The notes below the pieces were generated by a model. That model was given only the letters and a program-made list of their open reading frames with translations, was not told the DNA's origin and ran no database searches. Positions 15,201-25,740 of a stretch of DNA of 64,000 bases are shown piece after piece. This DNA comes from Siphlonurus alternatus (Eukaryota; Arthropoda; Insecta; Ephemeroptera; Siphlonuridae). Every line of letters starts with the position of its first letter. Positions within the stretch are counted from its first letter, which is position 1. Both the position numbers and the translations under genes were made by a program. The stretch covers positions 16,578,171-16,642,170 of the forward strand of contig OX463778.1 in NCBI GenBank assembly GCA_949825025.1. The letters run 5' to 3'.

Positions 15201-17254
15201 AGTTTTTTTGCAATGCTAATTGACAAATTTAACATTGTAAGGATACAAAATTCTCATTTAATAAATTAATTATAATTAAACCAACGGTTAAAAAAATCCG
15301 AAAAAATTCTGAGCAAATTTGACGATTGTTGTAAGTCTACTAAATTAATTTGAAGAACACCTGTTGTAACGAATTTTTCGTCCAAATTTCTCAGGTTAAG
15401 CCTTAGAGTTTTTGTGTTTTTAAAATGCAAAAAGTAAGATGGGGAAGCACACTTTTAATTTAGGATATTGATAAGTTGTTTTGTTCTATTTCAGATATTT
15501 TTGATCATATTCAAACCTTTACCTCTGCCAGTGAAGTTACTGAGAATAAGAAAGACAGAGACAAGGAATGGATGACTGATGAATTAAGGAATAAAATCAA
15601 ATTAAGAGATAAATGGTTCAGAAGATGGAAAAGTAATCCTCGTAAAGTAATATATAGGGAAGAGTATAAGAAGCATCGAAATAAATTGACCACTGAAATT
15701 GAAGTTGCAAAACATAAATATTATAAGAAAATAGACAAACAAACCGGTAATTGAACCTTTACCAAATAATAGATATGGAAAAGAACTTTGGATGTAATCT
15801 TACCTCAAATTCAGAATGAAATTCCTTCTTTTCTTTTTATCTTTTTTTCTTTTTTTTTAGTTGGACAGTCAAAGGGGAAAATAGAATTAAAAACAAAAAT
15901 AAAGAAATAATTTATATATTAATTTTTCTTTTGTATGCATTTTGCTGTTTTATATTTTTAGTGATATTTAAGCAATATTGGACATATTTTGTTTTATTTA
16001 TTTATTTATTTATTTTTTTTTTTTTTTTTTTTTTCTGCTGAGCTCTTTATTATGTAAGTGAAATTGTACACAAGCACCTACCCGTAAGGCTTCTGGCCTT
16101 AGTAGGACTGTATTTTTTATTTTAGCAATAAAACTATTTGAAAAAACATTCTAATGCTTAAGTATGTCCTAACAATAAAAAATTGAGTACACATAAATAG
16201 TTACTTAAGTAATAAAAACATAAAACATAATCCAAGGTAGTTTAAAAATAAATTGAATATTTTTACCTTGAAATTTCAAACAAAATTCAGATTAAGGGTA
16301 AGATGACATTGATTGTTGTAGTCTCATTTGATTAACATGTAAACCTTAGCAGCCTCATAATAATTCTGAATTTTTTTTTAGAGACAGTTCTTAGCACCAA
16401 AAAAATGTGGAAAAAATTACAAAACAATCGGACGATCCAATTTTTTTAAATGAATTTTTAAAATTTTCAGTATAGGGCTTTCCCATGGAGACCTAAATAA
16501 AGAAATTAATTTTAAAAAAATCGGATCGTCCGATTGTTTTGAAATTTTTTCTTCATTTTTTTGGTGCTAAGAACTGTCTCTAAAAAATAATTCATAATTA
16601 TTATGAGGTTGCTAAGGTTTACATGTTAATCAAATGGGACTACAACAATCGATGTTTCAAATCATCTTACCCTTAACAGTCAGACCTAGGAAAAAATTTC
16701 ACATATATGTGCCATGAATTTTTTGACTGAGCTGTCATCGTGTTGCAGGCTATGACCCTGAAGAGCCAGACGATGAACAGCAGGACAATGAAGAGAGACA
16801 AGAAAACAATCCAATGCAGCAGCGTGGTAGGGGAGAAAACAATCCTGCATTTGGGCAAAATATTCCACGCAATAGCCCCAATTTCTCAGCCAAAACTACA
16901 TTCAACCATTATTCCTCTAAGCCCCAGCTTTATGGAGCTCCCCCATTCCAAGGGGGTGGAAATATGCACATGTACCAACCTCCTCCTCCCCCACCCCCTT
17001 CCCAACAACCCCCACCCCAGCAGCAGCAGCACCAACAACAACAACAACATCATCACCAGCCTCCTCCAATGGGACCTCCACCACAGCAACTAGCTCAGCT
17101 CCTGACCCCTCCTCCTCCCCCACCCCCACAAATGCAACCCCCTCCTTCAAACCAGCCTCCACCCCCTCACAATTATAATGCTCCCCCAATGCCATTCAAT
17201 GCTGGAGGGTATCAGTACAATAATAACCTACCATTCTGGATGCTGCCTCAGTAA
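147..17254 (+). CDS. Proline/glutamine-rich nuclear-type protein, C-terminal part (unidentified)
   Basis: Partial gene; the 5' end lies before the window. Visible exons: 147-203, 939-1162, 1534-1821, 7858-8145, 8390-8490, 9016-9329, 12187-12285, 16749-17254 (stop TAA). All have AG/GT borders and the phases chain without a break, giving 624 residues. The first exon reads RPGSVCFEWRRNIGDAMQ, the only part not of low complexity. The rest is rich in Pro, Gln and Met, with a run of 18 Gln coded by mixed CAG/CAA in the sixth exon (about 9190-9243) and long Pro runs in the last exon. Two short basic patches (HKRRF, EHKRRKQ) could be nuclear localisation signals, and an acidic stretch (DPEEPDDEQQDNEE) opens the last exon. 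The C terminus is NNLPFWMLPQ. The composition resembles transcriptional co-regulators or RNA-processing scaffolds, but I do not recognise the family. Introns 3, 6 and 7 are long and transposon-filled. Confidence 0.8.
204..938. other. Intron 1 of gene 1, with TA microsatellite
   Basis: AT-rich intron. A TA dinucleotide run lies at about 391-426, and short ATT and AAAAT runs lie at 560-620. I see no conserved coding segment. Confidence 0.6.
1163..1533. other. Intron 2 of gene 1
   Basis: Short intron with a T/TTTG-rich stretch at about 1205-1290. The donor is GTGAGT at 1163 and the acceptor is TTTCAG ending at 1533. Nothing else is recognisable. Confidence 0.6.
2030..2325 (-). mobile_element. 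5S rRNA-derived SINE (SINE3-like), copy 1
   Basis: Read on the minus strand from about 2325, the sequence follows the internal promoter half of 5S rRNA: ATCACCGAAGTTAAGCA, then GTGGTTAGTACTTGGA at about 2240-2265. Intact 5S rRNA has GATCTCGGAAGCTAAGCAGGG and CTGGTTAGTACTTGGATGGG at these places. The body extends left to about 2030 and is not rRNA. This is the architecture of SINE3-class retroposons, which use a 5S promoter. It sits in intron 3 of gene 1 and is diverged. The left boundary is approximate. Confidence 0.7.
3455..5618. mobile_element. Non-autonomous DNA transposon nested in foldback A
   Basis: Ends are perfect 14-bp inverted repeats CAGGGTGTATACCA / TGGTATACACCCTG, flanked by ATATAA at 3449-3454 and again at 5619-5624. 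The other arm of foldback A preserves the empty site, so the 6-bp duplication is directly supported. Short CTGGAAAAACCTGGAA-like and CATGGAATTT motifs recur near both ends. The interior has its own inverted repeat (about 4190-4770), a 178-bp palindromic element (4842-5019) and a T run at 5060-5103. No transposase is seen. CAGGG ends resemble hAT elements, but those usually duplicate 8 bp, so the superfamily is left open. Confidence 0.85.
4842..5019. mobile_element. CGTCCCTCGTCCGG palindromic MITE, copy 1
   Basis: Inverted repeat whose two arms begin CGTCCCTCGTCCGGAATAAT and meet near 4930. Each arm holds two direct copies of AATAATGAGCT(A/G)TCTGC or close variants about 45 bp apart, so the unit appears four times per element. 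Inserted within the nested transposon 3455-5618. The same element recurs at 14947-15115 and 63510-63675. Confidence 0.85.
5960..6210. repeat. SINE-like fragment in the loop of foldback A
   Basis: The arms carry the module ACCATGGAAAACCTTAGTCA...GGATGG at about 6013-6040 and its inverse at about 6284-6312. The loop ends with TTATCCATCCAACTAC near 6196-6211, like the 5S-type tail of the SINE at 60770-61145. This suggests a SINE fragment was captured and duplicated inside the foldback. Confidence 0.5.
8491..9015. other. Intron 5 of gene 1
   Basis: AT-rich intron between donor GTGAGT (8491) and acceptor TTTCTCAG (ends 9015). No repeat or conserved segment recognised. Confidence 0.5.
9330..12186. 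other. Intron 6 of gene 1
   Basis: 2.9-kb AT-rich intron. Homopolymer A or T runs lie at about 10240-10258, 10551-10570, 10841-10857, 10930-10948 and 11806-11824. I see no inverted-repeat element, no gene and no conserved open frame. Confidence 0.5.
12400..14152. mobile_element. hAT-like non-autonomous DNA transposon
   Basis: Ends CAGGGGCGTGCGGT and ACCGCACGCCACTG form 14-bp inverted repeats with one mismatch. They are flanked by a perfect 8-bp duplication, ATATAATT, at 12392-12399 and 14153-14160. CAG-initial ends and an 8-bp duplication are the hAT signature. The interior contains a large inverted repeat (about 13047-13310 against 13365-13625) and no transposase. It lies in intron 7 of gene 1. 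Confidence 0.9.
13047..13625. repeat. Internal inverted repeat within the hAT-like element
   Basis: Arms of about 260 bp start and end with GCTGCCCTCTATTGAG / CTCAATAGAGGGCAGC and run through TACGTAATCTATGA / TCATAGATTACGTA. The arms are similar but not identical, so this is older than the exact hairpins elsewhere in the window. Confidence 0.8.
14947..15115. mobile_element. CGTCCCTCGTCCGG palindromic MITE, copy 2
   Basis: Same structure as 4842-5019: arms meet near 15030, with four AATAATGAGCT(A/G)TCTGC units. It is flanked by ATAT on both sides, though no unambiguous duplication can be called. Located in intron 7 of gene 1. Confidence 0.85.
15476..15754 (+). pseudogene. LINE ORF2 fragment (endonuclease-RT linker)
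   Basis: A 92-residue frame includes WMTDELRNKIKLRDKWFRRW followed by a basic, Lys-rich helix region. This resembles the linker between the endonuclease and reverse transcriptase of non-LTR retrotransposons. No RT motifs follow, so it is a short truncated fragment. Assignment rests on pattern only. Confidence 0.55.
15755..16291. other. AT-rich remainder of intron 7
   Basis: AT-rich sequence with a T run at about 16003-16034. No gene or defined repeat is recognised. Confidence 0.4.
16296..16672. mobile_element. MITE with TTAA target duplication
   Basis: Inverted ends GGGTAAGATGA / TCATCTTACCC are each bordered by TTAA (16292-16295 and 16673-16676). Arms of about 150 bp include GAGACAGTTCTTAGCACCAA and its inverse. 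A TTAA duplication is typical of piggyBac- and Kolobok-type transposons. It ends 76 bp before the last exon of gene 1. Confidence 0.85.
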
Positions 17255-18095
17255 ATTATCTTTCTTAATTCTTTCCTCTATTGCAGGAAAGTTATTTACT
17301 CTCGCTTTGTGCAGCATATTATTCTAGGCAGAATTAACTACGTACTTACATTATTTTTAACAATTTTTGTCTTTTTTTATTAAATTCACATCATTCAGAT
17401 TTTCTATGGAGCTGGTTAGTTTTTTTACTGTTAATTTTTTTCCCCTGCTCTCCTATAAATGTTTCCTGACTGCCAAATTTTTTTAAAAGTATGCATCAAA
17501 TATAATTTATATCCTGCACAGAAATCATATTGATAATAACTCGAACCATTGTGAAGACAAACTTGTCTTATATTATATTCTTAATATTTTCAGTGGGTTA
17601 TACTACTTATAAAATGGGTATTGTGTGGAGCCTTGCTTTCCTGTTTTTGTGTGGCAATTTTTCTTTGCCATTTTTATTTATAATGTAAACTATTCTGTCA
17701 ATATTTTTTCATTTTATTTATCTATTTTGCTATTTATGCTAGATTTCTAATTAAGCTCCAAATATTTGTGCAGCTTTTTTTTTCTTGTAGTAATATTGTA
17801 AATAGGAGTGTATATTATCTAGGCTGTATAACAATTTTAACCCACATATTAAATTAAAAATAGAATAAATAATTTATTAAACACATAAATGTTTATGATT
17901 TGACTAGGAAAACAACCACATTAACAATGATAAAGATATGCTAAGTGTAAGAGGATAAAAATGAAGATGGTCTTAATATTGGCACATTCAATTATTTATT
18001 TAATTTAAGTCATTGCAATTTTTTAAATAAAAGTTAAATTGATACCAATCATCAAGGATAATATATAGAAGGATTCCCAAGAAGGGGTCCAAACT
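17255..18095 (+). other. Probable 3' UTR and downstream of gene 1
   Basis: AT-rich sequence after the stop codon. An AATAAA poly(A) signal candidate lies near 17863, about 600 bp after the stop. No coding sequence is seen. Confidence 0.5.
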
Positions 18096-20360
18096 GGAGA
18101 TAAGAGTGTTAACCGATACTAGCAGCTCTCGCGGTAGATTTTGGAAACAGAGAGGCTGACAAGCGCGCCATCTCTACGTGATAAAAGAACTGAACGTAAC
18201 ATCGTAAAACAATGTTAACTCCGGGTTGCGAGATCCGAAGTTCGATGGACGATTTACATTATTTTTTATTGCTAGACAACAGCTCAAATCACCGCGAAAT
18301 GAAAAATATTCTTGCATACCTTATTAAATTTTCAGTCTTCTACATGTGTTCTGGATACTCCAAGGCACAAATTTCACTGCCAAATAATTTACCGAAATAG
18401 CTTGTGTATTTGCAGGATTGCACCTATATGCATCACCCACTTATCTATGCTGTATTTAATTTCTGGCGTGATTCTAAAGGACAAAAAGCTCCTTATCATT
18501 AATGGTAATTAAGATTGAAGCTAAAACAAAAAAAAAATTGCACAATCAAGCCAATTTATTGAGCAAATGGAAGGTAATTAATTGATGTACGTGTTCACGA
18601 AAACTTCACAACATAAACATGTGAGCGGAAGGCTGGCGGGGCGGCAGCGAGCAGCCGGAGCAGCGCCGCAGCGCAGCAGAAGAGGGGACGGAGGGGAGGT
18701 AGAGGAGGGAGAGAGGCGGGAAATGTTCTACAGCTGCATGCTGCATGATATTTTGTAACAATTATCAAATTTTATTTTCGTATTCTTAACTGCAGCATAA
18801 CAAAATAACCCTTATAGACAAGCTCTGTTGAATTTGTTTGAATATTAACAAAGTTCAATGACTTAATGTGTTTGTATTTGAAGTCTTGTAAATATTTATG
18901 TAATTATAGTAATAAAATTATTAAAAAACATTTTTCATTGCAACAAATTTTTTTACTACATCATGAGATCCCGCTTGTTAATTCATTTTGATGCCTTTCA
19001 TAAAATCGATCGAAGTAAGATGCACACTATATTAAGGTCGATTTTCCTACCGATTGCCATGATAAACTAGCATTATATAATATATTATGGTGAATGGAAT
19101 TTTTAAAGTCTTTTTCAATTAAAGTTATTTTTCATTTAATGAAATTGACAGTGCACGTACAAAAATTATAAACATAATATATATTTTTTTAGTGAAAAAA
19201 ATGTTCACTAAAATTTACATCTTATTTATTACGTTTTACGTTACCATTAAATGGAAAGTGAAAATGAGTATCCAAAACGCACATTTATAATTTTTGTGCA
19301 CTGTCAATTTCATTAAATGAAAAATAACTTTAATTGAAAAAGACTTTAAAAATTCCATTCACCATTATATATTATATTATATAATGCTAGTTTATCATGG
19401 CAACCGGTAGGAAAATCGACCTTAATATAGTGTGCATCTTACTTCGATCGATTTTATGAAAGGCATCAAAATGAATTAACAAGCGGGATCTCATGATGTA
19501 GTAAAAAAATTTGTTGCAATGAAAAATGTTTTTTAATAATTTTATTACTATAATTACATAAATATTTACAAGACTTCAAATACAAACACATTAAGTCATT
19601 GAACTTTGTTAATATTCAAACAAATTCAACAGAGCTTGTCTATAAGGGTTATTTTGTTATGCTGCAGTTAAGAATACGAAAATAAAATTTGATAATTGTT
19701 ACAAAATATCATGCAGCATGCAGCTGTAGAACATTTCCCGCCTCTCTCCCTCCTCTACCTCCCCTCCGTCCCCTCTTCTGCTGCGCTGTGGCGCTGCTCC
19801 GGCTGCTCGCTGCCGCCCCGCCAGCCTTCCGCTCACATGTTTATGTTGTGAAGTTTTCGTGAACACGTACGTCAATTAATTACCTTCCATTTGCTCAATA
19901 AATTGGCTTGATTGTGCAATTTTTTTTTGTTTTAGCTTCAATCTTAATTACCATTAACGATAAGGAGCTTTTTGTCCTTTAGAATCACGCCAGAAATTAA
20001 ATACAGCATAGATAAGTGGGTGATGCATATAGGTGCAATCCTGCAAATACACAAGCTATTTCGGTAAATTATTTGGCAGTGAAATTTGTGCCTTGGAGTA
20101 TCCAGAACACATGTAGAAGACTGAAAATTTAATAAGGTATGCAAGAATATTTTTCATTTCGCGGTGATTTGAGCTGTTGTCTAGCAATAAAAAATAATGT
20201 AAATCGTCCATCGAACTTCGGATCTCGCAACCCGGAGTTAACATTGTTTTATGATGTTACGTTCAGTTCTTTTATCACGTAGAGATGGCGCGCTTGTCAG
20301 CCTCTGTGTTTCCAAAATCTACCGCGAGAGCTGCTAGTATCGGTTAACACTCTTATCTCC
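18096..20360. repeat. Foldback element B between gene 1 and LRRC28
   Basis: Near-identical arms 18096-~19170 and ~19285-20360 (about 1.07 kb each) separated by a ~115-bp loop. Outer ends are GGAGATAAGAGTGTTAACCG and its inverse. Each arm carries a GC-rich stretch (about 18630-18720 and its mirror) that stands out in AT-rich DNA. Short open frames of 62 and 66 residues appear in both arms as mirror copies, so they are not evidence of a gene. No transposase and no clear target duplication. Confidence 0.9.
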
Positions 20361-20543
20361 CTTCATAACATGGCGGATTCCAATAGAGTGCGCTCCTGTC
20401 TATTTCCTCCATGCCAATCATAAAATTTGAAGCTTTTTACGCAAAGAATTAAACTCTGAAGTTGAACTTTTTGGTTGAATGTAATTATTTGGATTAAAAA
20501 ACAAAACATGTTATCATGTTATTAATTAAAAACAATTGATGAG
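20361..20543. other. 3' flank of LRRC28
   Basis: Short stretch between foldback B and the LRRC28 stop codon. No canonical poly(A) signal could be confidently assigned. Confidence 0.4.
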
Positions 20544-22075
20544 TTAGGATTTGTTGAAAACATCACGAGCACATTGGGTGGAACAAAAAAACAGCATGCA
20601 GTGATGTATTCCTATAATATTGGTATGCAGTACCCAGCCTGAAGCCTCTGTAAATATGGCATTTTGACACGTCTGTGAGAAGCAAAGAGCTACTGGTCCG
20701 TTCTCTATGGTATTCCATATTGTTGCTGGTATCGCACAGAAGTTGTTTACAGTCGTGTCGTACTTGCACACTCGTAACATTTCGTAGTGGGCATCAAGAG
20801 TATCGAATATATTTCTTATTTCATGGTGAAAATACATTTTGTATACCACTCTCAAAGAGATCTCTAAAAGTGAAGGCACTTGTTGTTTTGTTAAGTCACC
20901 ATGATAGGAATGTAAATTCAGAGGTAAATACAATGTTGCCCCTTCATTTGAGCATAATGTATGAATTTGAAGACAGTTTTTTAATGTTTTAATTATTTCC
21001 CATGAGTCACATCTGCAATAAAAAAAATAACTATATTAATAACAGTTTAGAAAAATCCATCAGATTTTTTTACAAGATTTATTTTAAATCCATAAAAAAA
21101 ATATATGATTCACACGATAGTTTAATTCTTACCTGTTAGTAATATAATGTAACTTTTTTTTCTCGTAAGGCATTAAGTTAGATGTTTTTTGATGCAATAG
21201 TTCATATGCAGCATAGTTAAGTTGTGGATTGCCTGTGATGTTCAGCGAGGTTCTGGCAGTAAACGGTAACGCTGGTAGGAAGTGTAGTCTGTTGCGTGCA
21301 ACGCTGAGATGACCAAGTCTCGGCAAGTACACCATGGCTCGAGGCAGAAACAACAGACAATTTCCATCTAATATAACTTCCTCGAGCGCAGCACACACAC
21401 TGAGTTCATCAGGCAGAGACTCTAGCATGTTCTCGGCAAGCAGCAGACATTGTAGTTGTTGTAGCTGGCCAAGTTCTGACACATGAAAGAAATTTATTCA
21501 TTAAATTTGTTTGCTTTATTGTTTTTAATTTGAACATGCAAAAAATTCATGACTTAAATTAATTAACATGGAGTTGCATGAAATTTTCTTGAAATTATAA
21601 ACTTTCATTATTTTTATCATGCAGTGCCAGGAAATTCGGAAATTTTGATTCAATGAGATTTTTTGTTATATTTTTAAATGAGAAAAATATCACCACAATT
21701 GATTGAATTCATTATACTCTTTAAATTAATTTTAAAAATTGCCAAATATTGTTCTGTTTCAATTTTTAGATTTACCTTTTGGTAACGTTTTAAGCATATT
21801 TCCACTAGCACTTAAAGTTTTCAACCTGCTCAGCTGTCCTATGTAAATTGGTAGTATCGTGATTTGATTGTTGTCCAAATAAAGAACTTCCAAACAGTCC
21901 AACTGGGCAACCTCTGGTGGCAGAATTTGCAGCAGATTGTTGCTGAGGTAGAGATTCGTCAGATTTTTCAGTGAAGCAGCAAGCCACACAGGCTGCACGT
22001 ACATCAAGGAGAAAAATAAATGTACATAATACAAATCGTGCATATAATACTACATAATTATATATCATATATATA

Positions 22076-22106
<31 letters not shown>

Positions 22107-24416
22107 CGTCGTTGTAGCGCGTTTTTGGCCGATCTTCCAGTTGTAAGTTATGACTCCATGGCCGATCTATATATTGTAAGTTATGACTCTCTGGCTGATC
22201 AGCTTTATTTTTGCCAGGGACGAGTGGCCGAAATGTCAAAAGTTACAACTTTTGTTTTATTGCGCCATTCGAAAGAGTGCAAAATTTGACACAAGATGGC
22301 ATTAGTGGTATTTTCCTAATAATTTTCATTTAAATGCTAGAAAAATAATAAAAAAAGGGGCGAGGCCCGCGAAATCAGCTGTTTGCAAATAACACGTAAC
22401 AAAATATCAACACAGAGCAAAAACTTAAATCATAAATTTATTCAATCCAGTTATTTACTTCTTCTGGCTGCAAAGAATAATTTTCCTAACGGCCAATTAA
22501 CATTTAATCAATCAAGTAACAAAATATCTCTCCAGATTGCATCGGGTGATCTCTAAAATCTGGAATCATGCATGCAACGATTGAATAACTCGTAATTATA
22601 TGGTTCAGCTACGTGTATAATAATTAATAATAATTAACTTAATAAGTAAATGTGATTTTTTTCAAAATTGTTGTGATTTTGTTTATAAATATTATTTTGT
22701 TATTGCGGCGCGCGCCCTACAGTATATTGGAAAGAAATAATTAAGCTTTTATTAGTATGTTAATTTTGATACACATCTGCCTGTGGGGGAAAATATTGCA
22801 ACTAACCACAATAAAGGCGTCACAAAGATCTGTAACTTGCATGCATATATCATATTGTAGAGTGTCGTAATAACTATAATAGATAAAAAAGACCGGTATT
22901 TAAATAAAATTATTATTTTACGATATATAGCTAGCATAGTTTTACATTTTTTTTAGCAATTATAATATACTCTAGGACGTTCTTATATAACTAGGAAAAA
23001 TTAGCAAATAAAATTATATTATTATTATTATTTTTTTGCAAGTTATTTTATATTTTTTCTACCATATATCGCTGCACGTATAATAATATATTGTGAGATG
23101 TTAAAAGTTTGTAAAAACATGTTTTTATGCTCGCTTGAAAAGAGTCGAAGTGCGACAGCTAATTGGTCTCTTCTAGCAGACACGTACATAACTTTTGTTA
23201 ATTCATTGACGGTCCAACGTGTGCTATCAATATTATACTATTATAATATTGATATATTATATTATTATCGTATGAACCTGAAAAGACGAAAGAAAAAAAA
23301 TCGCGAGATACCGCGAAGCACAACGCTCACTTCCGGCTTCGTGAATCCCGCCCATTATATACGTACCCATGATAGAATTATAGTGATCGACGTACCATAT
23401 TAATATTTGTTGTTATAAATAAAATTTAGCATAAATAAATTATAAAATAGCGTAAATATATTTTTATGATTAATTCAGCAATGGAATTCTGCTACGCGTC
23501 TATTAACAAAGTATTCTTCGATCGAGCATAGAACTCGCTGTGATATTTAATCGTCTTGGTTACGTTTAATTTCCGCGTTTATGTGCAGACCTGTAAAACA
23601 AGTAGCATGCTAAGTAAGCTAATTTTTTTGCATCAATTGCAATTAATGAACTTATAATTGCCTATTTTGCATTGCTGTTATTTATTACACAAAAAAAAAT
23701 CGACATTATCAGCGATCGACGATGCTAAAATCACCCAAACTCGGCTGTGTTCGATTCTATTTTTAATAAATAAACTTTTTTTATAGTCCCTGCACAGCCG
23801 CTTTTTTTCCCCTAAAATTAAAATAATGATAAACATGAAATAATATTATAGTAATACACAGTAATTTTATGTCTTACCCATGCATTTTTATTTGTCAGCT
23901 AGAAAACGAACCATGAAAATGTTTAAGTAGCTGAAAAAAATACGGGTATCATATATGCATATATACGCGACGTATATATAAATAAATATTGAAGACGAGC
24001 GCGTTTCATTAATTTTAATTAATTCTGTAATTCTATTACATCGTGTTTTTAATTTCTAGCCGAGTTAACAACGTGAGAGAGGATTATTACATGCATTTTC
24101 AAGCCCTGTCGGATTATGGCAAATTTCATTTATTTATTATTATTATTTTTTAAAGATGACCGACGGACTTTTATACGTATTTTTTATCGTATTTACATTA
24201 TAAAAGTGCTGTATACAGGATTTTAATTTCCAATTAATATTTCCGGAGATAATCAGTTTTTTGCTTCTCCTGAACAATTAGAAAAATTGCAGATCAGCCA
24301 GAAGGCCATAACTTACAATATGCAGATCAGCCAGAGAGTTATAACTTACAATATATAGATCGGCCATGGAGTCATAACTTACAACTGGAAGATCGGCCAA
24401 AAACGCGCTACAACGA

Positions 24417-24454
<38 letters not shown>

Positions 24455-24646
24455 ATGTTAATTTAATACATGAAGTATATAAATTTATATATTACTTACC
24501 AGGCTGCTAATATTGTTCCATTTTAAATAAATTTCTTCTGTTAATAATCCATTTTCTTTAAACTCCTCTGGAAAGAACTCAAAATTTCGTGCATTTAAAT
24601 GTAGGATCAATTTGGTTTTTATTTCTTGAATTAACTCTTGATCCAT
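20544..24646 (-). CDS. LRRC28: Leucine-rich repeat protein LRRC28
   Basis: Four exons on the minus strand: 24500-24646 (ATG), 21776-21992, 21133-21475 and 20544-21012 (stop). Phases chain exactly to 391 residues; the human protein is 367. Leucine-rich repeats occupy roughly residues 15-245 (for example LTNLYLSNNLLQILPPEVAQ, LEVLYLDNNQITILPIYIGQ, LQCLLLAENMLESLPDELSV). The C-terminal ~130 residues lie outside the repeats and match LRRC28 in arrangement: CFSQTCQNAIF, then FFCSTQCARDVF near the end, where human has a CHRC..MFTIVYP block and YCCSTQCLQTF. Those paired cysteines suggest a small metal-binding tail. The molecular function is not established. Intron 1 holds the 2.3-kb element 22107-24418. 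The start faces BARD1. Confidence 0.9.
22107..24418. mobile_element. TIR element in LRRC28 intron 1 with repeated termini
   Basis: Ends CGTCGTTGTAGCGCG and CGCGCTACAACGACG are embedded in TA microsatellite on both sides (about 22081-22106 and 24419-24449). The inverted ends run at least ~110 bp. Each contains tandem units of the type GATCGGCCA..AGTcATAACTTACAA, two or three per end. The 2-kb interior has no transposase and only short spurious frames. Insertion into TA repeat fits a TA-targeting element, but the duplication cannot be read inside the microsatellite. Confidence 0.8.
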
Positions 24647-25740
24647 TATGCTAAATTAAAATATTTTTATATATAGTTCCTTAAATTTGATATTTTTGTC
24701 CTCTAGCTTTTATAGTTCTTAATATATAATATATATACTATTTGACACCACACAATTAACTCGCATTCTTACAGTCAAAATTATTAAGAACTCGGGTACC
24801 ATTTATTTTTATTTAAAAACAAAAATAGGAATAGAAGTTTTATGAAACGCGCCTATAACACCCACTTTGCAGGATTCAACTTTTGCAATATCACAATGAA
24901 GGTTATGCTATTTTTAGGACAAAGGTTTTTGCTACTTTTAGATTTTGCCCGAAAACAAATTTGACTTTGTAAATAATTATTCTACCATCTCTGCATATTT
25001 TTATATAATCTACTACATTTTCTCTAATTAATGATCATAAACATTTAATTGTGAATTAATATCGTTTTGCTAGTTTTTGTTGAATAAAAGAGTCAACTGG
25101 ATACATTATTTTGTCGCGTTTTGCATTTTGTGCTCGTTATAAAATTAGCGCTAAAAATATCAAGAAAAAAACTTAACAAAATTTTAAGTATTTTAACACA
25201 ATTTCATTTTCAAATTTTATGGTATTTAAATGTATTATTAAACAAATTATTATCACATTTTTGTATTAAATAATATTTTAAGTTACTAACTATTGTAATT
25301 AATTAAATAGAATTAATTACTCTTGTTTCTAAAAAAATTATGTTGGTAATTCTTAGTTTTCTTCTGAGAAAACGCGGGAAATCAGATCAGACGATCAGAC
25401 AGCTGCTTTCCAAGTTTTTGTTAGATGTTTTTATTCTTAATTTCAGCCTCAAGTTTTGTACTTATTGTGTCCTCCAGTGAATTTTGAAATACCTCATAAA
25501 CTAAAATGTCTATGCTCGATTGTCCCAAAACGATAAGTGCTTTAGATAGCGTATTCCGTTGTCTAAAGTGTGAAGTGTGGTAAGTCGTCAATGTCGTCAT
25601 GCAGTCGTCGGCTGCATGGCTGCATGTCGCCGCGGTCAATGATTGCAATGACATCACCCTAACAGTCTTTAGGACTCTTGCTACATGCCATGCATTTGCT
25701 TGATACAATATGACATGATACATGTTTAATAGACCACTTG
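24647..25740. other. LRRC28 5' flank
   Basis: AT-rich region upstream of the LRRC28 start. No exon, repeat or motif was recognised with confidence. Confidence 0.4.

Noticed and set aside
18212..20244. Paired open frames of 62 and 66 residues on opposite strands
   Set aside because: They are mirror copies carried by the arms of foldback B, so the duplication is structural and not evidence of coding.
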